This document shows positions 30,025 through 41,400 of a stretch of DNA of 64,000 bases, one piece after another; position 1 is the stretch's first letter; each line of letters begins with the position of its first letter. Source of the DNA: Xiphophorus maculatus (Eukaryota; Chordata; Actinopteri; Cyprinodontiformes; Poeciliidae); assembly GCF_002775205.1 (NCBI RefSeq), contig NC_036456.1, forward strand, positions 12,675,463 to 12,739,462. Direction: 5' to 3'. The translations under genes were made by a program, and so were the position numbers. Below the pieces are notes generated by a model. It did not search any database, was not told the DNA's origin, and saw nothing but the letters and a program-made list of their open reading frames with translations.

Positions 30025-31036
30025 CTGCATGACAACAAACAAAAACACAAAATTTTGTCTTTATGTCGGTATGATTTTAGGTTCTGAGAATATTTAAAGA
30101 AAAAGCTGGAGGTACTTTTAGGGGGAAAAACACAAACTGGAGATGATCAGGCATTTCCTATATGATGCCAATTTGAGGTTTTCTTTGAGATTAAAGAGGC
30201 AAAAATCACTTTTCCAATGTCTATAATATATAAAAGAGAAGTAAAATGTTCTGCATGTTCTCTCACAGATGTAGCAGCTGTGGATTGAATAAAAAATTAA
30301 GGAATTGCTGTTCTGAGTTGAATGGTTTGAACTCACTTTCTCACTTTTATAATTTACTTTTGTCTTCTTTCTTTTAGTCACGTTCAGTTAATTTTGTTTT
30401 ACTTAATTCATTTGTTTTCTTTTGTATTAGTCACCCTCTCACTGATATCTCAACCAGGTGATCCTACCCGCAGTTTTGCTTCCAGTAAATATTAAGCATT
30501 ACTTTTGCTAGATGTCTCTGAAACTCCTGTTGTGCTGCTGAGTTTTTGTGCTTTATTTCCAGTTTTTGTGGAAATACAATATAAATGGTTTCCAGCCCTG
30601 GTTTTACTTTGTTATATTTACAAAGCTTCAGCAAACACTGAGGATTTTCCGGATAACTTTCACTAACCTGTGGAGGTTTAAGGCAGTCCCTGAAAATAAG
30701 AACTACATGTAATTACAAGATTATCCACGTGCAGAGTGAATGTCCTTCACTTTCATCTGCTTTTAATCAAACTCAACCAAGTATACATGCTATTGGACGG
30801 TGCGCTTAGCGAATGAAAATTCTTTGTTTTCATACATGAATAGGTGATAAAAGCTAAGGGCATTTTTCATCATTTGACCTGCTTATCAAATAGACAAATT
30901 GGTTATTTTTAGTCCCTGAGCTGACTGATTGTCAGCTCAATTAAAACACTCAAAACGATAAAATCCTTTGCAACCAGACAACAATCCGACAGTCAAAATA
31001 GGAAAGAAATAAAACAGAAGTGGTCTCAGGACTTAC

Positions 31037-31190
31037 CCCGACCAGCAGGGACGAGAAACACTGCGCGCAGCTTTGCCTTCAGACCCCCCCTGAGTCTGTG
31101 TTCAGTCAGCAGTCAGAGGGACGAGGAGCTGGAGTTCACCTTCACACCAACACTGTGACACCGGCTCAACTGCAGGCAGAGCCCTTTATA
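31037..31190 (-). promoter_or_regulatory. bcl6b: bcl6b TATA promoter and first exon
   Basis: A minus-strand TATAAA at 31190-31185 (GTTATAAAGGG) lies about 30 nt before a likely start near 31155. The exon ends at 31037 with the donor CGGG then GTAAGT. The arrangement gives a short untranslated first exon, in keeping with a single focused promoter. Confidence 0.6.
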
Positions 31191-34100
31191 ACGTCTTGCA
31201 GGAAACTCCCTTACAACCAGAGTCCCTTGTTTCCTATTTCCTCAATAGCCCACGCGCACTGTGGAAGAGAGGCAGGAAAAAAAAGATGGCTGCAGGCTCC
31301 GGGCCCCTGAGTATTTTTAGTGGCCTATTAGTTTTTCTAAACCCCCATGGCTCGGTGAGGAGTAATGGCAGGAAAGCTCAGGGTGTTTTTGTGCCACGCT
31401 GAAAAAATATATACTGGAACCCCTTGGGGAGAAGCAGTACGTGCCTGGCTGTTCAGGGGTAGAACTGGGGAACATTCCCCACCAACGCTTTCCGACACTT
31501 CAGTCCCATCCAGGAGAGAGGAAACTGCAGGAGAGGAAGCTGGAACTCCATCTTATTGTTTGATAAACAAGCTATTCTTCAATCATTGAGATTTTACCCT
31601 CCATTGATGCGAGGTCGACAGATCTTTTAACGCACAACCACTCCTATTGAACCTGTACGGTAAAAAGGTCTGGAGAGCAGCTGATATTGCTCATTTTGAG
31701 TAAATTTAGTTGGACTTAATTAAGAAATTAGTGATCAACACGCAGATCTGAGTAATGCAACTAAACGTTGATCACTTTAGCATTGAGCTAACCTTAAATC
31801 ACAGTGTATTTTCACTCAGACTTGATTACATATTTAAGAAATTGTGTTTTAATGGGGAAAACAACAAGCGGTATTGATCATGTTGTTTCTCTTGCGGAGG
31901 TAATAACCACTCCGGACGCTGAGCGGAAGCCTCTGGCCTGCTGCCTGGGAGTAGAAGTGTTTATGAGGACCAGAAGAGGAAGGAAGCGGGACAAACTTGA
32001 TCTTTCTAGTTGGGAGACACGTTCTCCTACAAGTGCTGAAAAACAACCTTTCCCCCACCCAAAGAGAGAGAAATGCAGCCGACAGATGTGCAGGAACTCC
32101 CCCAACACATACACAAACACATACGCACCCCACCCACACATACACACAGAGCTCTGAATACATCCTGCGAGACTGCACAGAGACAGGGATGAAAACGCCG
32201 GTGCAGGACATCCGTCAGTGACATAAAGCAAGAGGGAGACACTGATGGAGAGGGCAGGTAGTCATGGAGCGAGGGGACAAAGGTCAAGAGGTCACGAATA
32301 GCTGAAAAACAAGCGGAAAGGTAACTCAGCATCGAGGCAGTCAGGTATCACTCTCTGAGCGCCTAATATAGAGTCGCAGAAAAAGTGAACTTTGAACTAA
32401 AATGTTTCCTGTAAATGTGTTGAACAAGTGACGCTACAGGAAAAGGAGGCAAAATATCATCAAAGGTAAATGTTGATCGTATTGAATCTATAGTGAAGGC
32501 AATTTAATCCAAATTAAACAGATCATAAGTCATAGACAAAGGTATTTTTACCTCGTTAACTTTTCCACATCCTGTCAAGTCACAACCACAACCTTACATT
32601 TTGTAGGTTGTTAGGTCCAGTTTGGATTGTATACAAACTGGAAGGAAAATTATTAATAATGTCCAATATTTTATACAAACAGAAATCTGAAAAGTGTGTC
32701 GTGGATTTGTATTTAGCCCTTCTCTTCTTCGTGGAACCTTCTTTAGTTGTATTTACATCTGTAAGACTTGATTTTTTTGGGTCATTTTTCTTTGTAAAGT
32801 AGCTCAAGAGCAGTTAAATCGGATAAAAATATCTGCAGACATCAGTTTTCAGTTCTGATGTAGATTGTTAATTGGATCTGGGCTTTGACTGGGTCATTCT
32901 GATACATAATTATGCATAATAATACTTGAAACTTTCCATAACTTTATCTCTACTCTGTCTGCTTTGTTTCATTGTTTGAATGATGCTGCTTTTTTTAATG
33001 CTCTCAAACCAACCTTTCAGACCTGTTGCGTTTATACTTAAATTGCACAAAGTGTAATTATTTGCACTGCGTTTTATTTGGGGTTATCAGATTAAATGGA
33101 GCTGAATACATATACATGCTACATGCTACACCTAATACAGTGAATACTGACATTTGTTTTCATACTGTGACAAAAAATAACTTCAAAGAAATTTAATCTC
33201 AGCAGGTAAATCTAACCCTAATTTTGAGACTTCAAAATTTTAATTAAACATTGCCCAACATGGTTTCTGCTCCTTTGAAAATGAGAATCGGAAGCATATT
33301 GTTTGCATGGGATGTAGAGTAAGACGAGAGTGTCCTTGTGCTTTAATGTGTTTGGATGGAAGGTTTCATCAATTGTGAGCTTTGTTAAAATGAAAAAAAA
33401 AAAACAGAGGAAGAAACCATAAAGGAAAACAACGATTAAGAAAACAGAGTGGGAGATGTAGGTCTCTGCTACTTCCAGGCATTGTGAGAAGAACGGATGA
33501 GGGGGGAGGTTGAGGAAAAGTGAGAACATTACTAAACGGGTTCACCAATGGCCGGAAGCTGTTGAGTCTACGCCGTTGGCAGAACCGGGCAACACTCTCT
33601 GTGACTTCCTGCATCTAAGCCCATCTGTGAGTGCCCTTTGGCGGCCGACTGGTCTTGTTTGTGATAAAATGAGGAGATTATGTTATTTAAAATCAAAATA
33701 AAGAGGCTGTACCACCTGTCTGTATTTTACATGTAAGGCTTCCCGCCATTCTGTGGTTTCCTGGTTTGCCTGGAAAGAACTTTTATCCATCTGATAACAT
33801 ATGGACTGAGGCCATGCTGTGACTTCAAAAGTCCAAGTCAGTGCCAAAAGGTTGACAATAACACAGATCTGGGTAAACTGCCTCTTCCTGGTTGGACATA
33901 TAAGGGCAAACAGCAGAGGAGCAAGAGGAAGAAGGGAGATCCCAGGGTAAACCATTGTTGTTTGTCTTTTTGGTGGAAATAGCTCAACATAGAGAGAGAA
34001 TATATGAATAAATGATGCCACTGAAAGAAGTTACTGTGGTGAAGCAGTTTATGTTCATGTTGAGTGGTGTGGGAAGAGGAAGAGGAGGAGGAAGAAGAAG

Positions 34101-34439
34101 GGGAAATGGGGTGGGAGTAGTAGTGGGTAAGAGACAGTTGACCCAAATCTGATCATGCGCAAAATTATAAAGCCTCACTTGACCTTCATGTGAAATTCAG
34201 TGTGTGAGGTGGGGGTAGAGAGTAAATTAGGACCAACTTTTTTATGTCGCAACTGTTTCCAAATCGTGATTTATTGTACGATTATGGATTATGGGAGTCT
34301 TCTTCACTAAACCCTGAATATAAAACCCACAGGGGGATTCAATGAAGACTTTTTAGCCACAAAATGAGCCGTGTGGAAAACTAAGTACACCCTAGCTGCT
34401 TCTGCAGAATTTAGGAGGGAAAGCATAAACCACACGCTG

Positions 34440-34830
34440 CTTATCAAAGGCACTTTAATCATCCACAGATGTGACCAATTCGATCCAGCAAATCCAGACT
34501 GTGCAATTCTCTAAAATAATTGTTGAAAACTCAGTGTCAGACTCTGCAGGTCTCAGCAAATCAAATGCATAAAGCTGTTTGCAAGACAAGATGGACACGT
34601 TTTTGGAAGAATCACGAGGAGGATGATCTATGAAAAATATGGCAGCGCAACTGAGGTGTGCAGAGTTGTGCCTTAATGAGTCCCATAACTTTTGGAGCAA
34701 TGTGTTTTGGAAAGGTGACAACACATGGCAACTAGTGCATAGCACCATGTTTGGAGAAAACAGAGCCATATTATCAGCCCACACACCTCAAACTTTAAAC
34801 ACCGTAGTGAAGTGATGATGCTTTTGTAGC
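34440..34830 (+). mobile_element. Tc1-like transposase C-terminal fossil
   Basis: The plus frame at 34630-34815 includes FGENRAILSAHTPQTLNTVV, resembling the end region of fish Tc1-like transposases, followed by a stop and A-rich sequence. Upstream frames are broken. Confidence 0.45.
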
Positions 34831-35643
34831 CACAAGATCCAGAACCCCTTTATTTAAAAAAACAAAAAAGAAAATACAAATAAAAGATGTCTGACGTAAC
34901 CTGATCATCAACACGTCATATCAAAGGAAACATGCTAATGTTAGTCTATCACTACAGCAAATAGCTCTTTGTTAAAATTGTGTTTCTCTGAGCTGGTTGA
35001 ATTGTTGATGTAAATAGTTTTGGGTAAATACTAAAACTAATACCTATAATGTAATCTGATCTCTCAAATCACTCAGTGTAAAAATGCAGGGAGATGAAAA
35101 CCATTTATATGCAATGAAAGAGATTGGAGATTTTATATTCTACAATCTATTAGTACTTAATACTATGCTGGCCATGTACAAATCATCTTATGTCCTTCCA
35201 AACAGTATTCAGAAGTTGTTTGAAATGAGAGAAACAAATAATGAGCTCAGAAGTAAATGCATGTCTGAAACAGGAAAGTAATTTTACTCCATATTCCATT
35301 ATTAAATTCTCTCAAATTGCCTAGTGTCTACCTTTCATACTTTTCTAACCTATCCGATGTCACATAGCATTTTATTGTATTTATGTTAATGTATCAAGCT
35401 GCATTCCAAATTATAATAATATTGTAAGCTACTTTGTGATGTTGCATTAAGTCAAATCATGTCATATCATTTTGTAACTTTATGAATAATTGTTGTTTCA
35501 TGTTGTAATTTAATATATTCTGTCATATAATTTCATAAATTAATGTATGATATCACATCATATGCTATTGTAACCTAATTAATGTATAATTTTGGATTCT
35601 GTCATAAATCACTTCATAAATTTGTCATAAAATGGTCTAATAA

Positions 35644-35698
35644 TAGCATAATTGCCCAAGTCCTATTTTTTTAAAATGAGACTTGGGTAATTATGCTA
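35644..35698. repeat. Near-perfect hairpin
   Basis: Arms 35644-35662 and 35680-35698 (TAGCATAATTGCCCAAGTC and GACTTGGGTAATTATGCTA) pair at 18 of 19 positions around a 17-nt A/T loop. The place is the AT-rich region upstream of trip6. Confidence 0.85.
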
Positions 35699-35829
35699 TA
35701 AGGCTAAAGATATCACATTTTAACCTATAATGCGTAGTATTATAGTCTGTCTTATCACATTGTAACGTCGTGTAAAATGCTGTGCATCACATGATAACGT
35801 ATCGTCTAACTGTGCGCTTTTATTTTGAA

Positions 35830-36207
35830 ACGCTGCTGTCGTCAGCTACGTCACTCAACGGAACGCAGCCAGTAGCTGCTGCTGCTGCTGCTGCTGCTGC
35901 TGCTAACGGCCTTCGGTTCCCTGACAAAGTAGGTTAACAAAGCTTCAGCAAACACTGAGGATTTTCCGGATAACTTTCACTAACCTGTGGAGGTTTAAGT
36001 GGAGGTGTAGGCCGCGTTTGTTTCGGGGCGGTGGGTGTCGGTTGCCGCGCTGTTTCCTCTTCGGTCGTGTTGAAAGTTAGCCCCGGGGGGGCAAGGCACA
36101 AGCTCCGCTCCACTTCATAACACGGTGGGAAACTGGTCCACGGAGCTGTTATTAAAGTTAATTATCGCTGCTCTTCCTTCGTTGTGGGCTAAATGATGTC
36201 ATCGGCG
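35830..36207 (+). promoter_or_regulatory. trip6: trip6 GC-rich promoter and first non-coding exon
   Basis: A CpG-rich block stands out from the AT-rich flank. It contains a CRE-like TACGTCA near 35857, a (GCT)10 tract at 35875-35904, the 63-bp duplicated segment at 35937-35999 with an ETS-type TTCCGG core, and a donor GGCG then GTAAGT with the exon end at 36207. A second untranslated exon, 36388-36430, follows and contains a short upstream ORF. The start site is not resolved. Confidence 0.6.
35875..35904 (+). repeat. trip6: (GCT)10 trinucleotide repeat
   Basis: Ten uninterrupted GCT units in the presumed trip6 5' exon or core promoter, outside the coding sequence. Confidence 0.95.
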
Positions 36208-36387
36208 GTAAGTTCTTCAGTAATGAGAGGCGTGTAAAGATTCAGGATGGGATTTAAAGTAAAGGTTCTTCAGTTTCTGCTGAAGTCAGACCGTTAATTC
36301 AGTTCGGATAGAAAGTGGTTCCTGTCGCTGAGATGTTTGCTCATGTTTTGCTTTGGTTTATCGATTTGATTTTGTTCTGTTTTGTAG

Positions 36388-36430
36388 ATGAGACCAAGAG
36401 AAGGAGGACTGTAGAGTTGCGATAAAAAAG
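36388..36430 (+). other. trip6: trip6 second 5' UTR exon with uORF
   Basis: The acceptor TTTTGTAG precedes 36388 and a donor AAAAAAG then GTAGG follows 36430. The exon opens directly with ATG and an eight-codon upstream ORF ending in TAG, which could dampen translation of the main frame. Confidence 0.5.
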
Positions 36431-38494
36431 GTAGGAAAAGCTTTGCTTTTATTTATATATATATAAAAATCCCACCTAAAATTCCGTTCGTTTTGTTTAT
36501 AATATATTTCTTTACACTTGTTAAATTGTTTTTTTTTGTAAGTTTAATGTTTGTTCTGTTTTTATAAGCACATAAAAATATAAAATCCAATCTAAACATT
36601 AAATGTTTGCTTTCAAATGAAAAGAGCCATTTTATTATAGAAACATTAAAAAGTTGACTAAAACAAAAAAAATTGCAATTTATATTTGAAACTTTAACAA
36701 TTTGGACCATATCTATTTTATATACACATATACCAACAATAGAGCAGATTTATTTATTTTTTTTAAAAGTATACTGGATATTGTTTTGTTGCTTGATGCT
36801 TGTCTAACTTTTTTTTTTGCCCTCTAGTCCCAACCAAAATAAAAACTGAGTACGTAAGCGAGGCGCCTGGGATGAAATTGCTGGGATTAATTTTCCTCGG
36901 ATTTGAGCGTCTGCGCTCGTTCAGATTCAGACAGGCAATAAATAATTAAAAAAGAAAGAAAAAAAAAAGTGGGTTTGGTGGAACCCCCTCCTTCCACGCG
37001 GACACAGTTTGATGAATGCTGACCCTGCAGGGTTTAAATGCCGACACAACAGCCACGCAGACAGGAAGTCTAAAACAACAAAGAAAGTACATTTTGTTAT
37101 TTGGAGCTATCATTTTAATCCTCTTAGCCACATGGTTGGTGACACGATCCACATGCAATCAGTGTGAGTGGGTTGTCTTTGTCTCCACGCTGACATTACG
37201 TCTGTTTAATTTTGCTTGTGTTTGAATCTGGATAAGTTAGATCGTTTTACAAACCACAAAATAATTCATTAGTTTCTTGTTTAGATGCGATTTGTCTCAG
37301 TGGTTTTCACTTCAACCTCTAAACTAGGAGTCTTTAATTAAATTTCTAACTATCTGTTTGTTCCTCTTTCCATTTCTCAACCTGTCGCCATCCATTCCTC
37401 CATCCATCCATCTGCCCATTTTTCTATCTGTTCAATTTGGCTTGTGTATGTGCTCTTTTTTTTATCCTTCTGTCTGTTTGTTGAAAAACGGTGTTTATTT
37501 AAACCTGGAAAAGTGTATAATTTTGACCTGAATCCATGTAGAAACTTCAATCTGAGCACCAGCGTACCTACACAGACATGGACAGGTGGCGCTATACATG
37601 TTTGAGTATGAAAGCCATGATCAGTAACCCATCAGAACCAAGGAAGCTGAAAACTGAGTTAAATGTCTCTTTGACTTTCCTCAAAGCAAGCGGTTAAACT
37701 CTGCAGGCATGGAAACACGGGATGAGTGTTTCTTTCACACTGTTCAGGCCTCAAGAAGAGCTGCTCACAGTAGACGCCTCTGTTCCTCACTTATTTTAAT
37801 TTAGTACCTTTATAAACTGGGATTAAAAGAACTCGTGATCAGTAAAGCTTGTTGTTCCTCAAGTCTCATTTGATTGATTCTGTTGGATGACGTTTTATTA
37901 CCGCGCTGCATGCCCATTGTTTTTGAATTGGCCGACTTCTTACATAATCATCATCATATCCTGAAAGCCTTCAGGTGCAGCTCAGCTGTCGGCTTTCGGC
38001 GTTGATGTTTATCCCACATGACGCATTGTGCAGAGCCAGGTGTTCGCACGGACACAGATAAATATCATTATGGAGCGTTTCCTGGCTCGATTTGTCTCGA
38101 CCTCAGTTGGAAACGCGCGACACTTGTGTGTAAACACCCAAACACAATAACTATTGTGGATTAACACCTGCTGGCGTTCCTGTGCGTTTGTATGATTTTT
38201 TTTTTTTTTTTTTTTGTGGCTCGAGGTGCACACAAAAGCATTAAACTCGTTTCTCCTTTCCTCCTCTTCTTTTCGAAGTCCATTGTTCAGCCTGCGAGCC
38301 TCCTGTTACCATAGGAAACAAACTCTGGAGCATCCTGCGGTTTCCATTGGTTACCGGTTACATAAACACATAAAGAAACCAGAGCGTTTTTTTTTGTTGT
38401 TGTTCTTGTTTTCTTTTGTTTTTTTAAATATAAAAAACAAAAATTAAAGCGAGAAAAATGAAACGTGTGGTTTTTCTGATCGCAGAATCCTGCC

Positions 38495-41400
38495 ATGTCC
38501 GGTCCCACCTGGCTGCCGCCGAGGACTCTGGACAGCCCAGAGCGATCCGTCCCCCAGATGTCCCACTCTGCACCGATCTACCAAACCGTCAACAAGAAGG
38601 GCGTGGCCGACTTCAGGCCAAAATACTCTCCCTACGACCAGAACGGAGGAGCGGGGATGACCAACAGGTACATGGCGACTGGACCCACAGGTGAGAACGA
38701 TGCAGTTTACAAAATAATAAGAGATTTCTGATATACGGAAACAGAGAACAATATTAACATTTCAAGCCTTTACTTCCTGTCCTGAAGGTTGAGTTTATTC
38801 ATCCACCTCCTGTTGTAGTTTATGCAGATTCTGTATTAAGTCTTTGTTCTGCAAAAAAAAAAATAAAAATTGTTGTGAAGTTTCTCTTGAAATTTTCCAC
38901 ATCTTGTTACAAATCATGTGGCAAACCAACATAAAGCAGTGTAACTGTGAAGTTAATGGAAATTATGCTTTAAAACATTTCATACCAAAAGAAATGTTGT
39001 GCGTTTGTATTCAAACCTCCCAAAAGTCAGTTTTTCTCTGCCGTTACGGCTGCAGAGTTCGACTCAACCAGTTTTCAGGTCTGCAGATGGAAATGTTTAC
39101 TCGTTCTTTGGAAAATAGTTCAAGGAGGGAGAGCATCTGTCAACATTGGTTTTCAAGCCTTGTTATAGATTCCCGGTTTGACTTTGACTAGACCATTCTG
39201 TCTAAGAGTTTCTAAGAAACGTCTAGACATGCTCATGGCAGCAATGTGACTAACGCTGGCTTTGCTTAGTAATTATTGGGAGTGATGACAAAGAGGAAGT
39301 TTTAAACAAAGAATGTCGTTTGGGCCGATGAGTAAAGGAAACTGCTCTCTGTCAATTCTTTATCTTCTGTAAACGTTTTCACGGTTGAGCAATAAAAATC
39401 TGTTCTCTGCTTTAAACCGGTGGACGCTTTAGTTTGAGTCACGGTTCCTTTTTCTGTGTGTGGAAATTGCTTTCTGGGAAAAACACAGCGTTAAAAACAA
39501 CCCATTTTCAATTATGTTAGTTTCACAGCTCTGCTTCTCAAAACTGAATTACTCATTCTGATCCCAGTGTTTTAACCTCAGGAGAAACTGAAGAAATATA
39601 AGCTGTCAGTGATGCTCTTTTCCTTCTTTAACATTAAACAAAATAACTGCATAATTGTTGGATTTTGGCCCAGACCTTTTATTTTGAACTCCAAACTTTT
39701 AACATAAATGTTAGTTTCCTCTGAAACACATTTTTCAGTAGAAAGAGCGTATTAAATAGATATTAAACTACTGATTTAAGTGTTCATAATGGTATATAGG
39801 CCTTATTATATCAGTTTTATTGTTGTTGTTGCGCTGTCTCCAGGTGGGCCCGTTCATCACTCCAGTGATCACTATTACTCTCCCCCTCCCGGCCCCAAAG
39901 ACGATCGAGGCTGGAGCTCTCACATGGACGGCTATGACATGATAGTGGGTGAAGTTTCTGCTCGACAGGTTTGGGTGGCGTCACATTTATTTGACCCCTG
40001 GTGGAGTAAAAACATCCAACCTTCAATTTTGGCTTATTTTTTGTTTCTATTTCTCCTCCAAAGACCCCGAAAGCCTCGTCAGAATGCATGGCGGCATGAT
40101 TTCTTCAAAAATACCAAAACCTTTTAAATAAGAAAACTGAATAAATGCTCTGAACTCTGCCAGAAATCTGAACATTGATTGGTCTTTGAGCACAAAAAAA
40201 ATTGACCAAAATTAAAGAAACAATGTTCTTCATGCCCATATCAGTCTTTAGACATAAATCATTTATAAAACTTGTGTATCCCCATGAAATTTGAAGGAAG
40301 GCGAAGTGCTGTCCTTTTGGCAAATGTTGGTTGTATTGCGCAGTGCCATTAACTTTCACACAAATTCATTCATCAAAAATAGTAATTAATTTTTTTTTTC
40401 CATTCTGATTATGTACTCGGTTACATTTTTCTATTTTCAGTTTGAGATTATGATACCAAAGTAAAATATCAATTTGTTTAACACATCTTCACAGTGAGAG
40501 CCAGTCATTTCTACATCTAACAACCTTAATGAAGAATGTCATCACAACATTTAATGTTCTAAAAATATTTATAGATTTCAGTGCAAATGCAACTAGTAAT
40601 TTCCTTACTTGAACTTTTTGTTTTGGTTGCAAAAACAAAAATGCCAATTTGACAGTCGTAGGGAAAGAATTTACCATTAAACAAGTAAAGAGGTTGTGGG
40701 CACAAGTTGTAAATTTAGTTGTTTTCGTAAATATTGAGAAGTTTCAGGAAACGACTCTGGCCTCCAAGTCTGTTTTCAAAGTTCCTTGAAGAGACAAAAA
40801 TATTGAAATTATCACTGTGAATTTGTGAACTAAAGTGTAATTTCTTGTTTTGGTTTCGTTTAGCACCGTGGCTCTGAAAAACCCGCCAACTACCACTCCA
40901 AGATTGATGCCGACATCGACTCCCTCACCAGTATGCTGGCCGATCTGGACAGCCACCCACAGGACGCCAGCAACCAAGTACTGAAACATCTAACACTGAA
41001 TCTCTACAATAAGAGAGTTTTTCTTATTTTGAGTAAAACTAACCGTGACGTGTGCCTCCTCTCAGCTCTATGACAACGTGCCTTACAACAAATACATCTC
41101 AGGGGATCACTACAAGTCTGCGCACCAGAGCGCAGCCTCCACTCAGGGTCGGCCGTCCATGGGCTACAACTCTCACCCCCAGAGTCCGTATCACCCGGCC
41201 CCTCCGTATCCCGTCGAGCACGCGGCCCCCCAGTACTCCCACCAGCAGGACTTCTACTCCACTTCCACCCCGAAGCCGTTTCCGCAGCCCGTCCCGGCCT
41301 CCTACACCACCGCCTCCACGCCCACCGGGCCCAGGTTCAGCGTCCAGGTCAAGACGGCGCAGCCCGTCACCTACTCGCAGACGGGACGGCAGGCGGAGCA

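Larger units (their letters stand above)
31200..35830. other. Intergenic region between divergent bcl6b and trip6
   Basis: No convincing gene. Decayed Tc1-like sequence is visible at about 32520-33190 (plus-strand GGGCTTTGACTGGGTCATTC at 32880-32899) and at 34440-34830. A GA-rich low-complexity stretch lies at about 34074-34110. From 35280 to 35780 the DNA is very AT-rich with many TATGTAATTTCAT-like words. Other open frames lack family resemblance. Confidence 0.5.

Noticed and set aside
31804-32332. Cluster of ORFs above 100 residues on both strands
   Set aside because: No domain or splice context, conflicting frames, and a CA/TG-rich stretch inflating open length.
33683-34178. Overlapping minus-strand ORFs with apparent hydrophobic segments
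   Set aside because: Low-complexity GA/TC-rich DNA, no conserved motif, and nothing to splice to.
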